From positions 1-12,563 of the forward strand of contig OMSY01000064.1 in assembly GCA_900313875.1 (NCBI GenBank): a DNA stretch of 12,563 bases, written 5' to 3'. How positions within the stretch are numbered: the first letter of the stretch is position 1; every line of letters begins with the position of its first letter. Under the pieces are notes generated by a model that was not told the DNA's origin, did not search any database, and saw only the letters and a list, made by a program, of their open reading frames with translations. The DNA is from an uncultured Actinomycetes bacterium (GTDB lineage Bacteria; Actinomycetota; Coriobacteriia; Coriobacteriales; RUG844). Shown piece by piece: positions 6,768 through 12,563 of this stretch. A program made the translations under genes and the position numbers.

Positions 6768-7351
6768 ACGGAATCGTCCTCCACGGGAACCTCGTCCCCG
6801 AACCCCCGTTCCGGTTCATCGGCGATGAGACCGTAGGGCAGACGAACGGATATCGGCTGCGAGGGATCTTCGGGGATATCGAGCACCACCTCATCGACCA
6901 CGGGGATGAGGACCTCGCCGAAGGGGCCCTCGACGGTCCACACGAAGTTGGCGCTCCCCGCTTGGAACTCCTCGATGATGGAACCTAACGGACCCCTCTC
7001 GATGCAATGGACACTGCGACCGATGAGGTCGGGACGGCCATCATCATCCGGATAATCGTCCCTGTGGACGAGCACCGTCCTGCCCACGAGGGTCGAGGCG
7101 GTATCGATGTCATCGACGCCATGGAACTTCACGAGCGAGGAAGGGTAGCCCTCGTCCACATACTCGACACGGGCCTTGCGGATGCCACGCAAGGGAGGCG
7201 GGGTGAGATGGACCAGGGTGCCTTCAGGCACGGCAAAGGGGAGGCCCGTGGTCGATGTGACCACGACCTCCCCCCGGATACCTCTGGTCTTCACCACGAC
7301 GGCGACGTTACGGTATGCCGTTCCCGACTGGCGCCGAACGGGCTGCGTCAT
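6764..7351 (-). CDS. rimM: 16S rRNA processing / ribosome maturation factor RimM
   Basis: This 195-residue protein fits RimM, which binds S19 and helps mature the 30S head domain. The N-terminal RimM fold shows VAVVVKTRGIRGEVVVTS, a version of the usual G-x-x-G-x-x-GEV motif with Val-Lys where a glycine often stands. SSLVKFHGVDDIDTASTLVG (about 71-90) is the typical end of that domain. The C-terminal PRC-barrel half includes DLIGRSVHCI and VLIPVVDEVVLDIP. Length is slightly above the usual 165-180 because of an acidic tail. It overlaps khpA and trmD by four bases each (ATGA), so it is translated within the rpsP operon. Confidence 0.93.
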   Translation of the reverse strand: MTQPVRRQSGTAYRNVAVVVKTRGIRGEVVVTSTTGLPFAVPEGTLVHLTPPPLRGIRKARVEYVDEGYPSSLVKFHGVDDIDTASTLVGRTVLVHRDDYPDDDGRPDLIGRSVHCIERGPLGSIIEEFQAGSANFVWTVEGPFGEVLIPVVDEVVLDIPEDPSQPISVRLPYGLIADEPERGFGDEVPVEDDSV

Positions 7352-7599
7352 CCGAGGATCTCTACCTCGGTGGTGATACCCGCCTGCGAACCGGCAGCAC
7401 GTGCGAGCGTGCGGATCGCCTTGATCATCCGACCCTTGCGTCCGATGACCTTCCCCACCTCATCAGGCGAGACGGTGATGTCGATGCGGAAGATGCCATC
7501 CTCGTCGTAGGTGTCCAGACCGATGGCATCGACGTCATCCACCAGGTTGCGCACGAGCGTCTCGACCAGGGCGGTGACGTCCTCTCGCGTCTGGGCCAT
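7348..7599 (-). CDS. khpA: KH-domain RNA-binding protein KhpA (YlqC family)
   Basis: This 83-residue protein is a single KH domain with the GxxG loop in VGKVIGRKGRMIKAIRTLAR (Gly53-Arg-Lys-Gly56). It belongs to the small KhpA/YlqC group found next to rpsP in many Gram-positive bacteria; characterised members bind RNA with KhpB and influence cell elongation and division. The N-terminus (EDVTALVETLVRNLVD) is the usual lead helix. ATG 7597-7599 lies three bases after the rpsP stop, with GAGGAG inside the end of rpsP about 12 bases upstream, suggesting reinitiation. It overlaps rimM by four bases. Length matches the family. Confidence 0.94.
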   Translation of the reverse strand: MAQTREDVTALVETLVRNLVDDVDAIGLDTYDEDGIFRIDITVSPDEVGKVIGRKGRMIKAIRTLARAAGSQAGITTEVEILG

Positions 7600-7602
7600 C
7601 TG

Positions 7603-7986
7603 CTACTCGGTCTCCTCGGCGTCCTCGGAAGCAGCCTCCTCCTCAGCTGCCTCAGCAGCGGCGGCAGCCTCGGCCTCGGCAGCAGCGGCAGCCTCGGCAG
7701 CCTTCTTCTGCGCCTTGGTGACCTTGGTGGAGGCAGGTGCCTCAGCATCGGTGCGCAGGATCTCGATGAGCTTGGCAACGCGGTCGGTGGGAATGGCGCC
7801 CTTGGCTACCCACTCGTCGACCTTCTCGAGATCGATCTTGATGAAGGAGGGATCGGTGGTCGGATTGTAACGGCCGACTTCCTCGATGATACGACCGTCG
7901 CGGGGCGAACGGCTATCGGCGACGACGATACGGTAGTACGGAGCCTTCTTTGCACCGTGACGTGCGAGACGGATCTTGACAGACAA
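7603..7986 (-). CDS. rpsP: 30S ribosomal protein S16
   Basis: S16 is a primary-binding protein of the 30S subunit. This copy has 127 residues: a standard core (about 1-80), including [35 protein letters not shown] and [16 protein letters not shown], and then an Ala/Glu-rich tail (about 82-127) of low complexity. Extended S16 tails are common in high-GC Gram-positives. I chose TTG 7984-7986 because GAGGAG is seven bases upstream and the family starts with (M)SVKIRL; the longer open frame to 8031 would run through the leader hairpin. It is the first gene of rpsP-khpA-rimM-trmD. The ffh gene often found upstream is absent; tyrS lies there instead. Confidence 0.96.
   Translation of the reverse strand: MSVKIRLARHGAKKAPYYRIVVADSRSPRDGRIIEEVGRYNPTTDPSFIKIDLEKVDEWVAKGAIPTDRVAKLIEILRTDAEAPASTKVTKAQKKAAEAAAAAEAEAAAAAEAAEEEAASEDAEETE
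7606..7740 (-). repeat. Low-complexity Ala/Glu coding tract in the rpsP 3' end
   Basis: Repeated GCx and GAx codons (gcagcctcg/gcagcggca units on the plus strand) encode the Ala/Glu tail of S16. The tract is prone to length variation between strains and gives misleading open frames on the opposite strand. Confidence 0.7.
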
Positions 7987-8008
7987 CTGGAACTCCTCTT
8001 TCGTTCTC

Positions 8009-8027
8009 GCAGCTGATGGACAGCTGC
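8009..8027 (-). promoter_or_regulatory. Perfect hairpin in the rpsP leader, next to the ribosome binding site
   Basis: GCAGCTG and CAGCTGC form a perfect seven-pair stem with a five-base loop. On the transcribed strand it ends about 10-15 bases before the AGAGGAG site of rpsP, so it could affect ribosome access. There is no T-run, so it is not a standard terminator. Confidence 0.5.
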
Positions 8028-8039
8028 ACACTTACCGGA

Positions 8040-8059
8040 CGGGTACCCTGGGGAACCCG
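8040..8059 (-). promoter_or_regulatory. Second hairpin in the rpsP leader
   Basis: CGGGT (8040-8044) pairs with ACCCG (8055-8059), and two further C-G pairs can form inside across a mismatch. It lies between the predicted transcription start and the 8009-8027 hairpin, so the leader of about 90 bases has two stems in series. Confidence 0.35.
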
Positions 8060-8082
8060 CTGAACCTCAACAGCAACCATGT

Positions 8083-8111
8083 ATGATACGTCATTGCGCG
8101 AGCCTTGGCAA
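8083..8111 (-). promoter_or_regulatory. Promoter of the rpsP-khpA-rimM-trmD operon
   Basis: The minus strand reads TTGCCA (8106-8111), a 17-base spacer, and TATCAT (8083-8088), the best sigma-70-type promoter in the window (four of six matches at each box). The predicted start near 8076 gives a leader of about 90 bases before the rpsP TTG codon. Confidence 0.7.
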
Positions 8112-8148
8112 AGCGAACCGGACACCGTGCCGGGCATGCGCCGCAGAC

Positions 8149-8177
8149 GGACATCACGTCCCCGGGAGAACGTGTCC
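8149..8177 (-). terminator. Imperfect hairpin after tyrS, possible terminator
   Basis: GGACATCACGT and ACGTGTCC flank a GC-rich loop and can form CACGT/ACGTG plus GGA/TCC pairs with a bulge, 18-46 bases past the tyrS stop. No T-run follows, so it may be a weak or factor-dependent terminator, or chance. Confidence 0.25.
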
Positions 8178-8194
8178 AAGGCAGCTTATGGACG

Positions 8195-9403
8195 TCAGGC
8201 CCTCGTGATGCGGGCGAACTTGCGCTTGCCGACCTGCAGGACCACACCGTCGAGACGTTCGGGCGCCACATTGTAAGCGCCCTTCGCAAGCGCCTGGCCA
8301 TCGACCTTGACACCGCCGCCATCGATGAGACGTCGACCCTCGCCGGCCGACTTCGCCATCCCGAGGTCCGCAAGCAGACGGGGGACGTAGACCTCGTCAC
8401 CGGCAAGCTCGACGGCATGCTCGGGCATGTCCTCGGGAACGTCATGCTGCTTGAAGATGCGGTCGAACTCCGCCTCCGCATGGACGGCGGCATCTGCATC
8501 GTGATACAGGGTGACGATGTTGGCTGCAAGCTGCCGCTTGACCTTGTTGGGATGGAGCCGCCCCGAGGCGAGTCCCTCCTCGATGGCGTCGACCTCGGCG
8601 ACCGGCAGGTCGGATGCGAGACGGAAATACTTGACCATGAGCTCATCGGGGATCGACATGACCTTGCCGAACATGTCAGCCGGCTCGTCGGTGAGGCCGA
8701 TGTAGTTGCCGTAGCTCTTGGACATCTTCTTCACGCCGTCGGTGCCCTCGAGCAGCGGCAGGGTGATGCAGACCTGGGGCTCCATGTCCATCTTCTCCAT
8801 GAGCTCCCTGCCGGCGAGGAGGTTGAAGAGCTGGTCGGTGCCCCCCATCTCGACATCGGCCTCGATGCAGACCGAATCATATGCCTGCATCATCGGGTAC
8901 AGGAACTCGTGCAGCGAGATGGGCTGCTGGTTCGCATAGCGCTTGGAGAAGTCATCGCGCTCGAGCGTCCGTGCGACGGTGAAGTTGGACGCGACCTTGA
9001 GGATCTGCTCGAGACCCATGGCGAGCAGCCACTCCGAGTTCCAACGCAGGTCCGTCTTGTCCGGGTCGAGGATCTTGAACGCCTGCTCGACATAGGTCGC
9101 GGCATTGGCCTTGACCTGTTCGGAGGTCAGCGGAGGACGGGTGGTGTTGCGCCCGGAGGGGTCACCGATCATCGCGGTGCCATCACCGATGATGAGCACC
9201 ACCTGATGTCCGAGATCCTGGAACTGACGCATCTTGCGCAAGGGAACCGCATGACCGAGATGCAGGTCGGGAGCCGTGGGGTCGACTCCGAGTTTGATGT
9301 TGAGCGGCTTGCCCCGTGAGAGCTTCTTCCTCATATCCTGCTCGGGGATGATGTTGTCGATGCCACTCGTGATGACATGCATCTGCTCGTCGACTGAAAG
9401 CAC
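8195..9403 (-). CDS. tyrS: Tyrosyl-tRNA synthetase
   Basis: This class I synthetase of 402 residues charges tRNA-Tyr. The Rossmann domain has [18 protein letters not shown] with the HIGH-type motif HLGH (48-51) and [15 protein letters not shown]. The class signature KMSKS is at 226-230 in [30 protein letters not shown] is the tyrosine/ATP-site block. A C-terminal S4 RNA-binding domain runs from about 338 to 400 ([21 protein letters not shown]). The layout matches the TyrZ-like subgroup rather than the E. coli TyrS type. I prefer GTG 9401-9403, which has GGGAG five bases upstream; an ATG five codons earlier (to 9418) has AAGG only three bases away. The leader is too short for a T-box. The gene lies 124 bases below the U32 stop on the same strand. 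Confidence 0.97.
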   Translation of the reverse strand: MLSVDEQMHVITSGIDNIIPEQDMRKKLSRGKPLNIKLGVDPTAPDLHLGHAVPLRKMRQFQDLGHQVVLIIGDGTAMIGDPSGRNTTRPPLTSEQVKANAATYVEQAFKILDPDKTDLRWNSEWLLAMGLEQILKVASNFTVARTLERDDFSKRYANQQPISLHEFLYPMMQAYDSVCIEADVEMGGTDQLFNLLAGRELMEKMDMEPQVCITLPLLEGTDGVKKMSKSYGNYIGLTDEPADMFGKVMSIPDELMVKYFRLASDLPVAEVDAIEEGLASGRLHPNKVKRQLAANIVTLYHDADAAVHAEAEFDRIFKQHDVPEDMPEHAVELAGDEVYVPRLLADLGMAKSAGEGRRLIDGGGVKVDGQALAKGAYNVAPERLDGVVLQVGKRKFARITRA

Positions 9404-9449
9404 GTGTTCTCCCTTCATGAACCTTCAAGAACATGGAAACGGTATGGAC

Positions 9450-9472
9450 GGGCGGCTGGACCAGCCTCGCCC
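9450..9472. repeat. GC-rich hairpin between the U32 gene and tyrS
   Basis: GGGC-GGCTG (9450-9458) and CAGCC-GCCC (9462-9472, with a two-base bulge) form a nine-pair imperfect stem around a three-base loop. It could end the U32 transcript or be part of the tyrS leader. No T-run follows. The gap also holds a CCATGAT (9474-9480), related to the repeats near lepB and HIT. Confidence 0.35.
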
Positions 9473-9527
9473 CCCATGATCTGCTGGTGCGAACCCACAA
9501 CTTGGCATCGTACACCAGATGAGGGGT

Positions 9528-12026
9528 TTACAGGACGCCGCGGAACAGGTGCCCCGTCGTCGTTCCCTCATCCCTGACAAGTGGGCTGGCGGATGTATCG
9601 GAGCCGCATCCATGCAACGCATCCACGAGACGCATGAGGGCCCGCCGCGTCTCCTCGCCGGAGAGCAGCCGTGCGTCCACGACGAAACGCGAGACCATGC
9701 AGCGCGCGAGCTGCGGTACCTGCGGGATGATGTCGAGAGGCACCGAGTTGTGGATATGGCTCCGTGACTGCAGGTCGGTCGTGACGGGAAACCCATACCC
9801 CTTCCCGTCCCGGAGCATGAAGGAGCCAGCCCTCCTCGTGCAGTCCCCACAGGCCCGCCGGCAATCCCCCAACGCCTGCAACACGCAATGTTCGGTGACC
9901 ATGAGCTCCTGTCGGCCATAGACGGTAAGCGTCAACGGCAGGGTCCGCAGGCTGCCCAGCTCCTCGATCTGCGCAAGCGAGAGCTCCGGTGAGAGCCACA
10001 GCCTCCGTGCCCCAAGGGCTTTCGTCTGCAGAAGCGAATCACGGTTGAACACGTTGACATGGGGTCCCGCCTCCACAGCTGCCCCACCGCCGGCCAGCCT
10101 CGCAAGCGTCGCCGCATCATCCGCGACGACCGGGTAGGTGAGCAGACCGCCCTCACGGTCATGGACATCCCATTGACGGTCGTGGATCACCGTGGGCATC
10201 AGGCGGTGCACGGTCACCTCGAACGGCACCGAACCAAACCGGTCTGCAAGGTCCCCGAAGGCATCGTCGGGAATGTAGAGCACCCGGGCACCGGCTCCGA
10301 CCGCGGCCTCGAGCGTCTCGGCGCAGGAAACGATGGCGGCCGCTTCCGGCTTCCCGTGCACGGCATCCCCACGCCCCTGCGCGAACGGAGATGGGTGGTC
10401 GGGTACCGGACCCGGCTCACGTCCGGTCCACGGCGCGAGGATCCGTGCCTCATAATCGGCTATCGCCTCCCGACGGACACGATGCAGCTGGGAGAACCCC
10501 AGCCCCACCCCCTCGTCGAGGTCGACCTCCATCGAGGCGACCGTGTAGGCCGTGTTACCGAGGCGGCCGATGTGCTCGGCAACCTCCTTGGAGGTGACCG
10601 CCTTGGTGCGTGCAGCTTCGATGACCTTGCCCCGCGCAGTACCCACGTTGCCCTCGCGGTCCGCTACACGCAGCTCGAGAGGCATCCCCTTGCGCACCCT
10701 CACGGTGAACGCGAGCGGGCGGGTCACCCCGGGAAAGGCACCTTGCCTCACACCGGATCGGAGTCCGGCATTGCGCACACGGAAGACACGGTCGCCCGGT
10801 GCCACCGGGAAGGGAACCACCATGCTCGGATGCACATCGACAGGGGCATGCAGGAGCGCATCCCCCATCTCGTCCTGCATCTCCTCCACCGTGAGCACCT
10901 GTTTGCCACGACGCGTCCAGAACTCCAGGACATCGCCCGTGCCGATATCGCGCGTGAGCGTCAACCCGACACGCCCCCCACGGATGCGCAGGACCCTTCC
11001 CACCGCGATCCCACGGTTGTTGGGACGGGTATAGCTCATCATGGCGTTGCCTCGTTCGCCTTCCAGATACGCGGTCGTGAATCCCCGTGAGAACGCCTCG
11101 GCAAGACGGGTATGCTCATCATCCGTCACCTGATAGGATTCGGGATCCTCCCAGGCACGGTCGATGCAGGAACGGTAGACACCGCATACGATGGAGACGT
11201 ATTCCGGCGATTTCATACGCCCCTCGACCTTCAGGGACGCCACCTGCGCATCGATGAGCTGCGGCAGGATGTCGACCGTGCAGAGGTCCTTGGTCGAGAG
11301 GAGGTGCTCACCCGGTACCTGCTGTTCGGCACCCGACCCATCGACCAAAGCCCAGGGAAGACGGCACGGCTGCGCGCACATCCCACGGTTGGCGCTGCGC
11401 CGACCGATGAGGGAGGACATGAGGCACTGCCCCGAGTAGCAGACGCAGAGCGCCCCATGGGCGAAGACCTCGAGGTCGACCCCCTCCCTGGCAAGACGCG
11501 CGATCTCCCCGAGGGAGAGCTCCCGCGCAAGCGTCACCCGCGAGGCTCCCAACCGTTTCGCGAGGGCGATGCCCGGGGTGCTGCAGAGGTTCATCTGCGT
11601 GGAGGTGTGCACCTCGAGCTCGGGCAGGAAGGAGCGGATGCGTGAGACGAGACCGATATCCTGGACGATGACCGCATCGATACCCGCAAGCCACGCCTCG
11701 CCGAGAAGCGCGAGCGCCTGCTCGACCTCGTCGGTGAACAGCAAGGTGTTGAGGGTCAGATAGACGCGGCTCCCGGCAAGATGCGCCATCCGACACGCCT
11801 CCGAGAGGCTCTCGACCGTGAAGTTCTCCGCCCCATGCCGGGCATTGAACCCCCCGAGACCGAGATAGATGGCATCGGCACCCGCCTCGAGAGCAGCACA
11901 GAACGCATCCCAGGAACCGGCGGGAGCGAGCAACTCGGGCTTGCGACGGTCGATACCGGGCTGCCCCACCATGCCAGATGCACCCGTTCCGTCCAAGGAG
12001 CCTCCCCTATCATGCACAGCGACCAT
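9528..12026 (-). CDS. U32-family protein of the RlhA (YdcP) type, 23S rRNA hydroxylase-like, internally duplicated
   Basis: This 832-residue protein belongs to the family labelled peptidase U32. Its better-studied members are RlhA, which hydroxylates a 23S rRNA cytidine, and TrhP, which acts on tRNA uridine. The N-terminal barrel starts ELLAPAGSWDAFCAALEAGA (about 31-50). The U32 signature EVFAHGALCVCYSGQCLMS (about 186-204) and GMCAQPC give Cys194, Cys201, Cys217 and Cys221, the expected iron-sulphur ligands. A DUF3656-like middle region follows the first barrel. The last third repeats the barrel in weaker form, with a second cluster at Cys714, Cys722, Cys726 and Cys729. E. coli RlhA is shorter (about 650). 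The true start is uncertain: ATG 12026 is used, but GTG 12056 and a TTG at 11996 with a GGGGAGG four bases upstream are alternatives. Whether it is protease or hydroxylase cannot be proved here; I favour RNA hydroxylation. Confidence 0.88.
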   Translation of the reverse strand: MVAVHDRGGSLDGTGASGMVGQPGIDRRKPELLAPAGSWDAFCAALEAGADAIYLGLGGFNARHGAENFTVESLSEACRMAHLAGSRVYLTLNTLLFTDEVEQALALLGEAWLAGIDAVIVQDIGLVSRIRSFLPELEVHTSTQMNLCSTPGIALAKRLGASRVTLARELSLGEIARLAREGVDLEVFAHGALCVCYSGQCLMSSLIGRRSANRGMCAQPCRLPWALVDGSGAEQQVPGEHLLSTKDLCTVDILPQLIDAQVASLKVEGRMKSPEYVSIVCGVYRSCIDRAWEDPESYQVTDDEHTRLAEAFSRGFTTAYLEGERGNAMMSYTRPNNRGIAVGRVLRIRGGRVGLTLTRDIGTGDVLEFWTRRGKQVLTVEEMQDEMGDALLHAPVDVHPSMVVPFPVAPGDRVFRVRNAGLRSGVRQGAFPGVTRPLAFTVRVRKGMPLELRVADREGNVGTARGKVIEAARTKAVTSKEVAEHIGRLGNTAYTVASMEVDLDEGVGLGFSQLHRVRREAIADYEARILAPWTGREPGPVPDHPSPFAQGRGDAVHGKPEAAAIVSCAETLEAAVGAGARVLYIPDDAFGDLADRFGSVPFEVTVHRLMPTVIHDRQWDVHDREGGLLTYPVVADDAATLARLAGGGAAVEAGPHVNVFNRDSLLQTKALGARRLWLSPELSLAQIEELGSLRTLPLTLTVYGRQELMVTEHCVLQALGDCRRACGDCTRRAGSFMLRDGKGYGFPVTTDLQSRSHIHNSVPLDIIPQVPQLARCMVSRFVVDARLLSGEETRRALMRLVDALHGCGSDTSASPLVRDEGTTTGHLFRGVL

Positions 12027-12106
12027 GTCCCATCCCATCTCCCCTGCCGAGACCACGAGGCGTCGGCCTCAGGGTATCGGTTTGCCTACAACCGACTGTT
12101 AACTGA

Positions 12107-12123
12107 TTAAATACGTGATTTAA
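12107..12123. promoter_or_regulatory. 17-bp dyad TTAAAT-N5-ATTTAA between the U32 and PBP genes
   Basis: TTAAAT (12107-12112), ACGTG, then ATTTAA (12118-12123) is a perfect inverted repeat in an AT-rich island (about 12095-12132) of an otherwise GC-rich sequence. It lies in the only spacer between the divergent U32 and PBP genes and ends three bases before the PBP -10 box, where a regulator could block or help polymerase. Confidence 0.45.
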
Positions 12124-12125
12124 GG

Positions 12126-12131
12126 CATAAT
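12126..12131 (+). promoter_or_regulatory. Candidate -10 box (CATAAT) for the penicillin-binding protein
   Basis: CATAAT matches five of six consensus bases, 25 bases before the start codon. The hexamer 17 bases upstream is CTGATT, a poor -35, so the promoter may need an activator or be misplaced. Confidence 0.4.
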
Positions 12132-12156
12132 AGCAGGTGGATTCCAAGGAGGTCCC

Positions 12157-12563
12157 ATGTCTTCTCGTTCAACCAGGGCACGCCGCACGAAGAAGACGCG
12201 TGCGCCGCTCTTCATCGTGCTCGGCATCGTCTTCGCCTGCTTCAGCCTGTGCGTCGCCGGCGTGGTAGGGCTCATCAAGTCCTCGGACAAATGGCTCGCC
12301 GAGCTCCCTGACTATGCTTCCATCACCGACTTCAACATCGCAGGCCCCACCACGATACTGGCCGACGACGGGCAGACGGTACTCGCCGAGCTCTATCTCG
12401 AGTACCGCATCCCGGTCACGCGCGACCAGGTCTCGCCATACGTCTTCGATGCGACGGTCGATACCGAGGATGTGCGCTTCTACGATCACGAGGGCGTCGA
12501 CCTGCAGGGTATCCTGCGCGCCATCTTCGTGAACCTCGGCTCGGGCGGAGCAGCGGAAGGTGC
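12157..12563 (+). CDS. Class A penicillin-binding protein (GT51 transglycosylase), N-terminal part
   Basis: Only the first 135 codons lie in the window. A basic cytoplasmic tail (SRSTRARRTKKTR) precedes one transmembrane helix (about 17-40), giving the single-pass anchor of bifunctional PBPs. Residues about 52-98 match the segment before the glycosyltransferase domain (TTILADDGQTVLAEL). The GT51 motif EDVRFYDHEGVDLQGILRA begins at Glu104, the position of the catalytic glutamate that polymerises lipid II into glycan strands. The last residues, GGAAEG, lead toward the expected GASTITQQ motif just past the edge. ATG 12157 has a perfect AAGGAGGT starting 11 bases upstream. A transpeptidase domain is expected downstream but cannot be seen; a monofunctional transglycosylase is the alternative. 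It is divergent from the U32 gene. Confidence 0.9.
   Translation, partial: MSSRSTRARRTKKTRAPLFIVLGIVFACFSLCVAGVVGLIKSSDKWLAELPDYASITDFNIAGPTTILADDGQTVLAELYLEYRIPVTRDQVSPYVFDATVDTEDVRFYDHEGVDLQGILRAIFVNLGSGGAAEG

Noticed and set aside
7315..8016. 233-codon plus-strand frame rich in Leu, Gly and Ser
   Set aside because: It is antisense to khpA and rpsP; the Leu/Gly/Ser-rich part is the complement of the S16 Ala/Glu tail.
8105..9319. 404-codon open frame on the plus strand
   Set aside because: It is exactly antisense to tyrS, whose motifs are unmistakable. Long antisense frames are expected in GC-rich codon-biased DNA, and its product resembles no family I know.
9419..9527. Possible T-box riboswitch upstream of tyrS
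   Set aside because: The gap is only about 110-125 bases and shows no T-box consensus (TGGNACCGCG) or matching terminator/antiterminator.
10059..11090. 343-codon open frame on the plus strand
   Set aside because: It is antisense to the U32 gene, has no ribosome binding site of note, and encodes a His/Arg-rich sequence without recognisable domains.
9528..12026. U32 gene as a secreted collagenase-type protease
   Set aside because: No signal peptide is seen, and the iron-sulphur cysteine pattern fits the RNA-hydroxylating RlhA/TrhP members better than a secreted protease.

Overview
The window is GC-rich chromosomal housekeeping DNA. Start codons are mixed (ATG, GTG and TTG), Shine-Dalgarno sites are strong (AAGGAGGT), and genes are packed with 1-8 base overlaps. 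Ribosomal protein S16 has an Ala/Glu-rich tail, and the rpsP-khpA-rimM-trmD order is conserved in Gram-positive bacteria. I infer a high-GC Gram-positive actinobacterium, possibly of the Coriobacteriia (Collinsella/Olsenella/Atopobium type). That placement is an impression from gene content and composition, not a computed result.

Layout. Bases 1-344 (minus) hold an almost complete HIT-family nucleotide hydrolase. Bases 530-2836 (minus) hold a membrane zinc metallopeptidase (YugP-like) followed by xseA and xseB, the two exonuclease VII subunits; the three genes overlap and are probably translated together. Bases 2927-4078 (minus) encode an RNase D-type exoribonuclease. It diverges from a diacylglycerol/lipid kinase at 4241-5200 (plus), which converges on the lepB signal peptidase (5236-5910, minus). 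Bases 6003-7986 (minus) are the rpsP-khpA-rimM-trmD operon, with a good promoter at 8083-8111. Bases 8195-9403 encode tyrosyl-tRNA synthetase, and 9528-12026 a large U32-family protein of the RlhA type. At the right edge a class A penicillin-binding protein (plus) starts at 12157 and runs off the window.

How the genes relate. Most serve translation: S16, RimM (ribosome maturation), KhpA (RNA binding), TrmD (tRNA m1G37), TyrRS and the likely rRNA-hydroxylating U32 protein. A second group handles nucleic-acid turnover (Exo VII, RNase D). A third acts at the envelope (signal peptidase, lipid kinase, PBP, membrane protease).

I found no phage, insertion sequence, CRISPR array, tRNA, rRNA or defence genes, and no gene-free stretch over 300 bases. 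I do not see an undescribed multi-gene system. The best leads are non-coding: mutually exclusive hairpins ahead of the lipid kinase, a structured rpsP leader, a 17-base dyad between the U32 and PBP genes, and a repeated CCATGATAC element in promoter-like regions. The internally duplicated U32 protein with two cysteine clusters is the most interesting protein.
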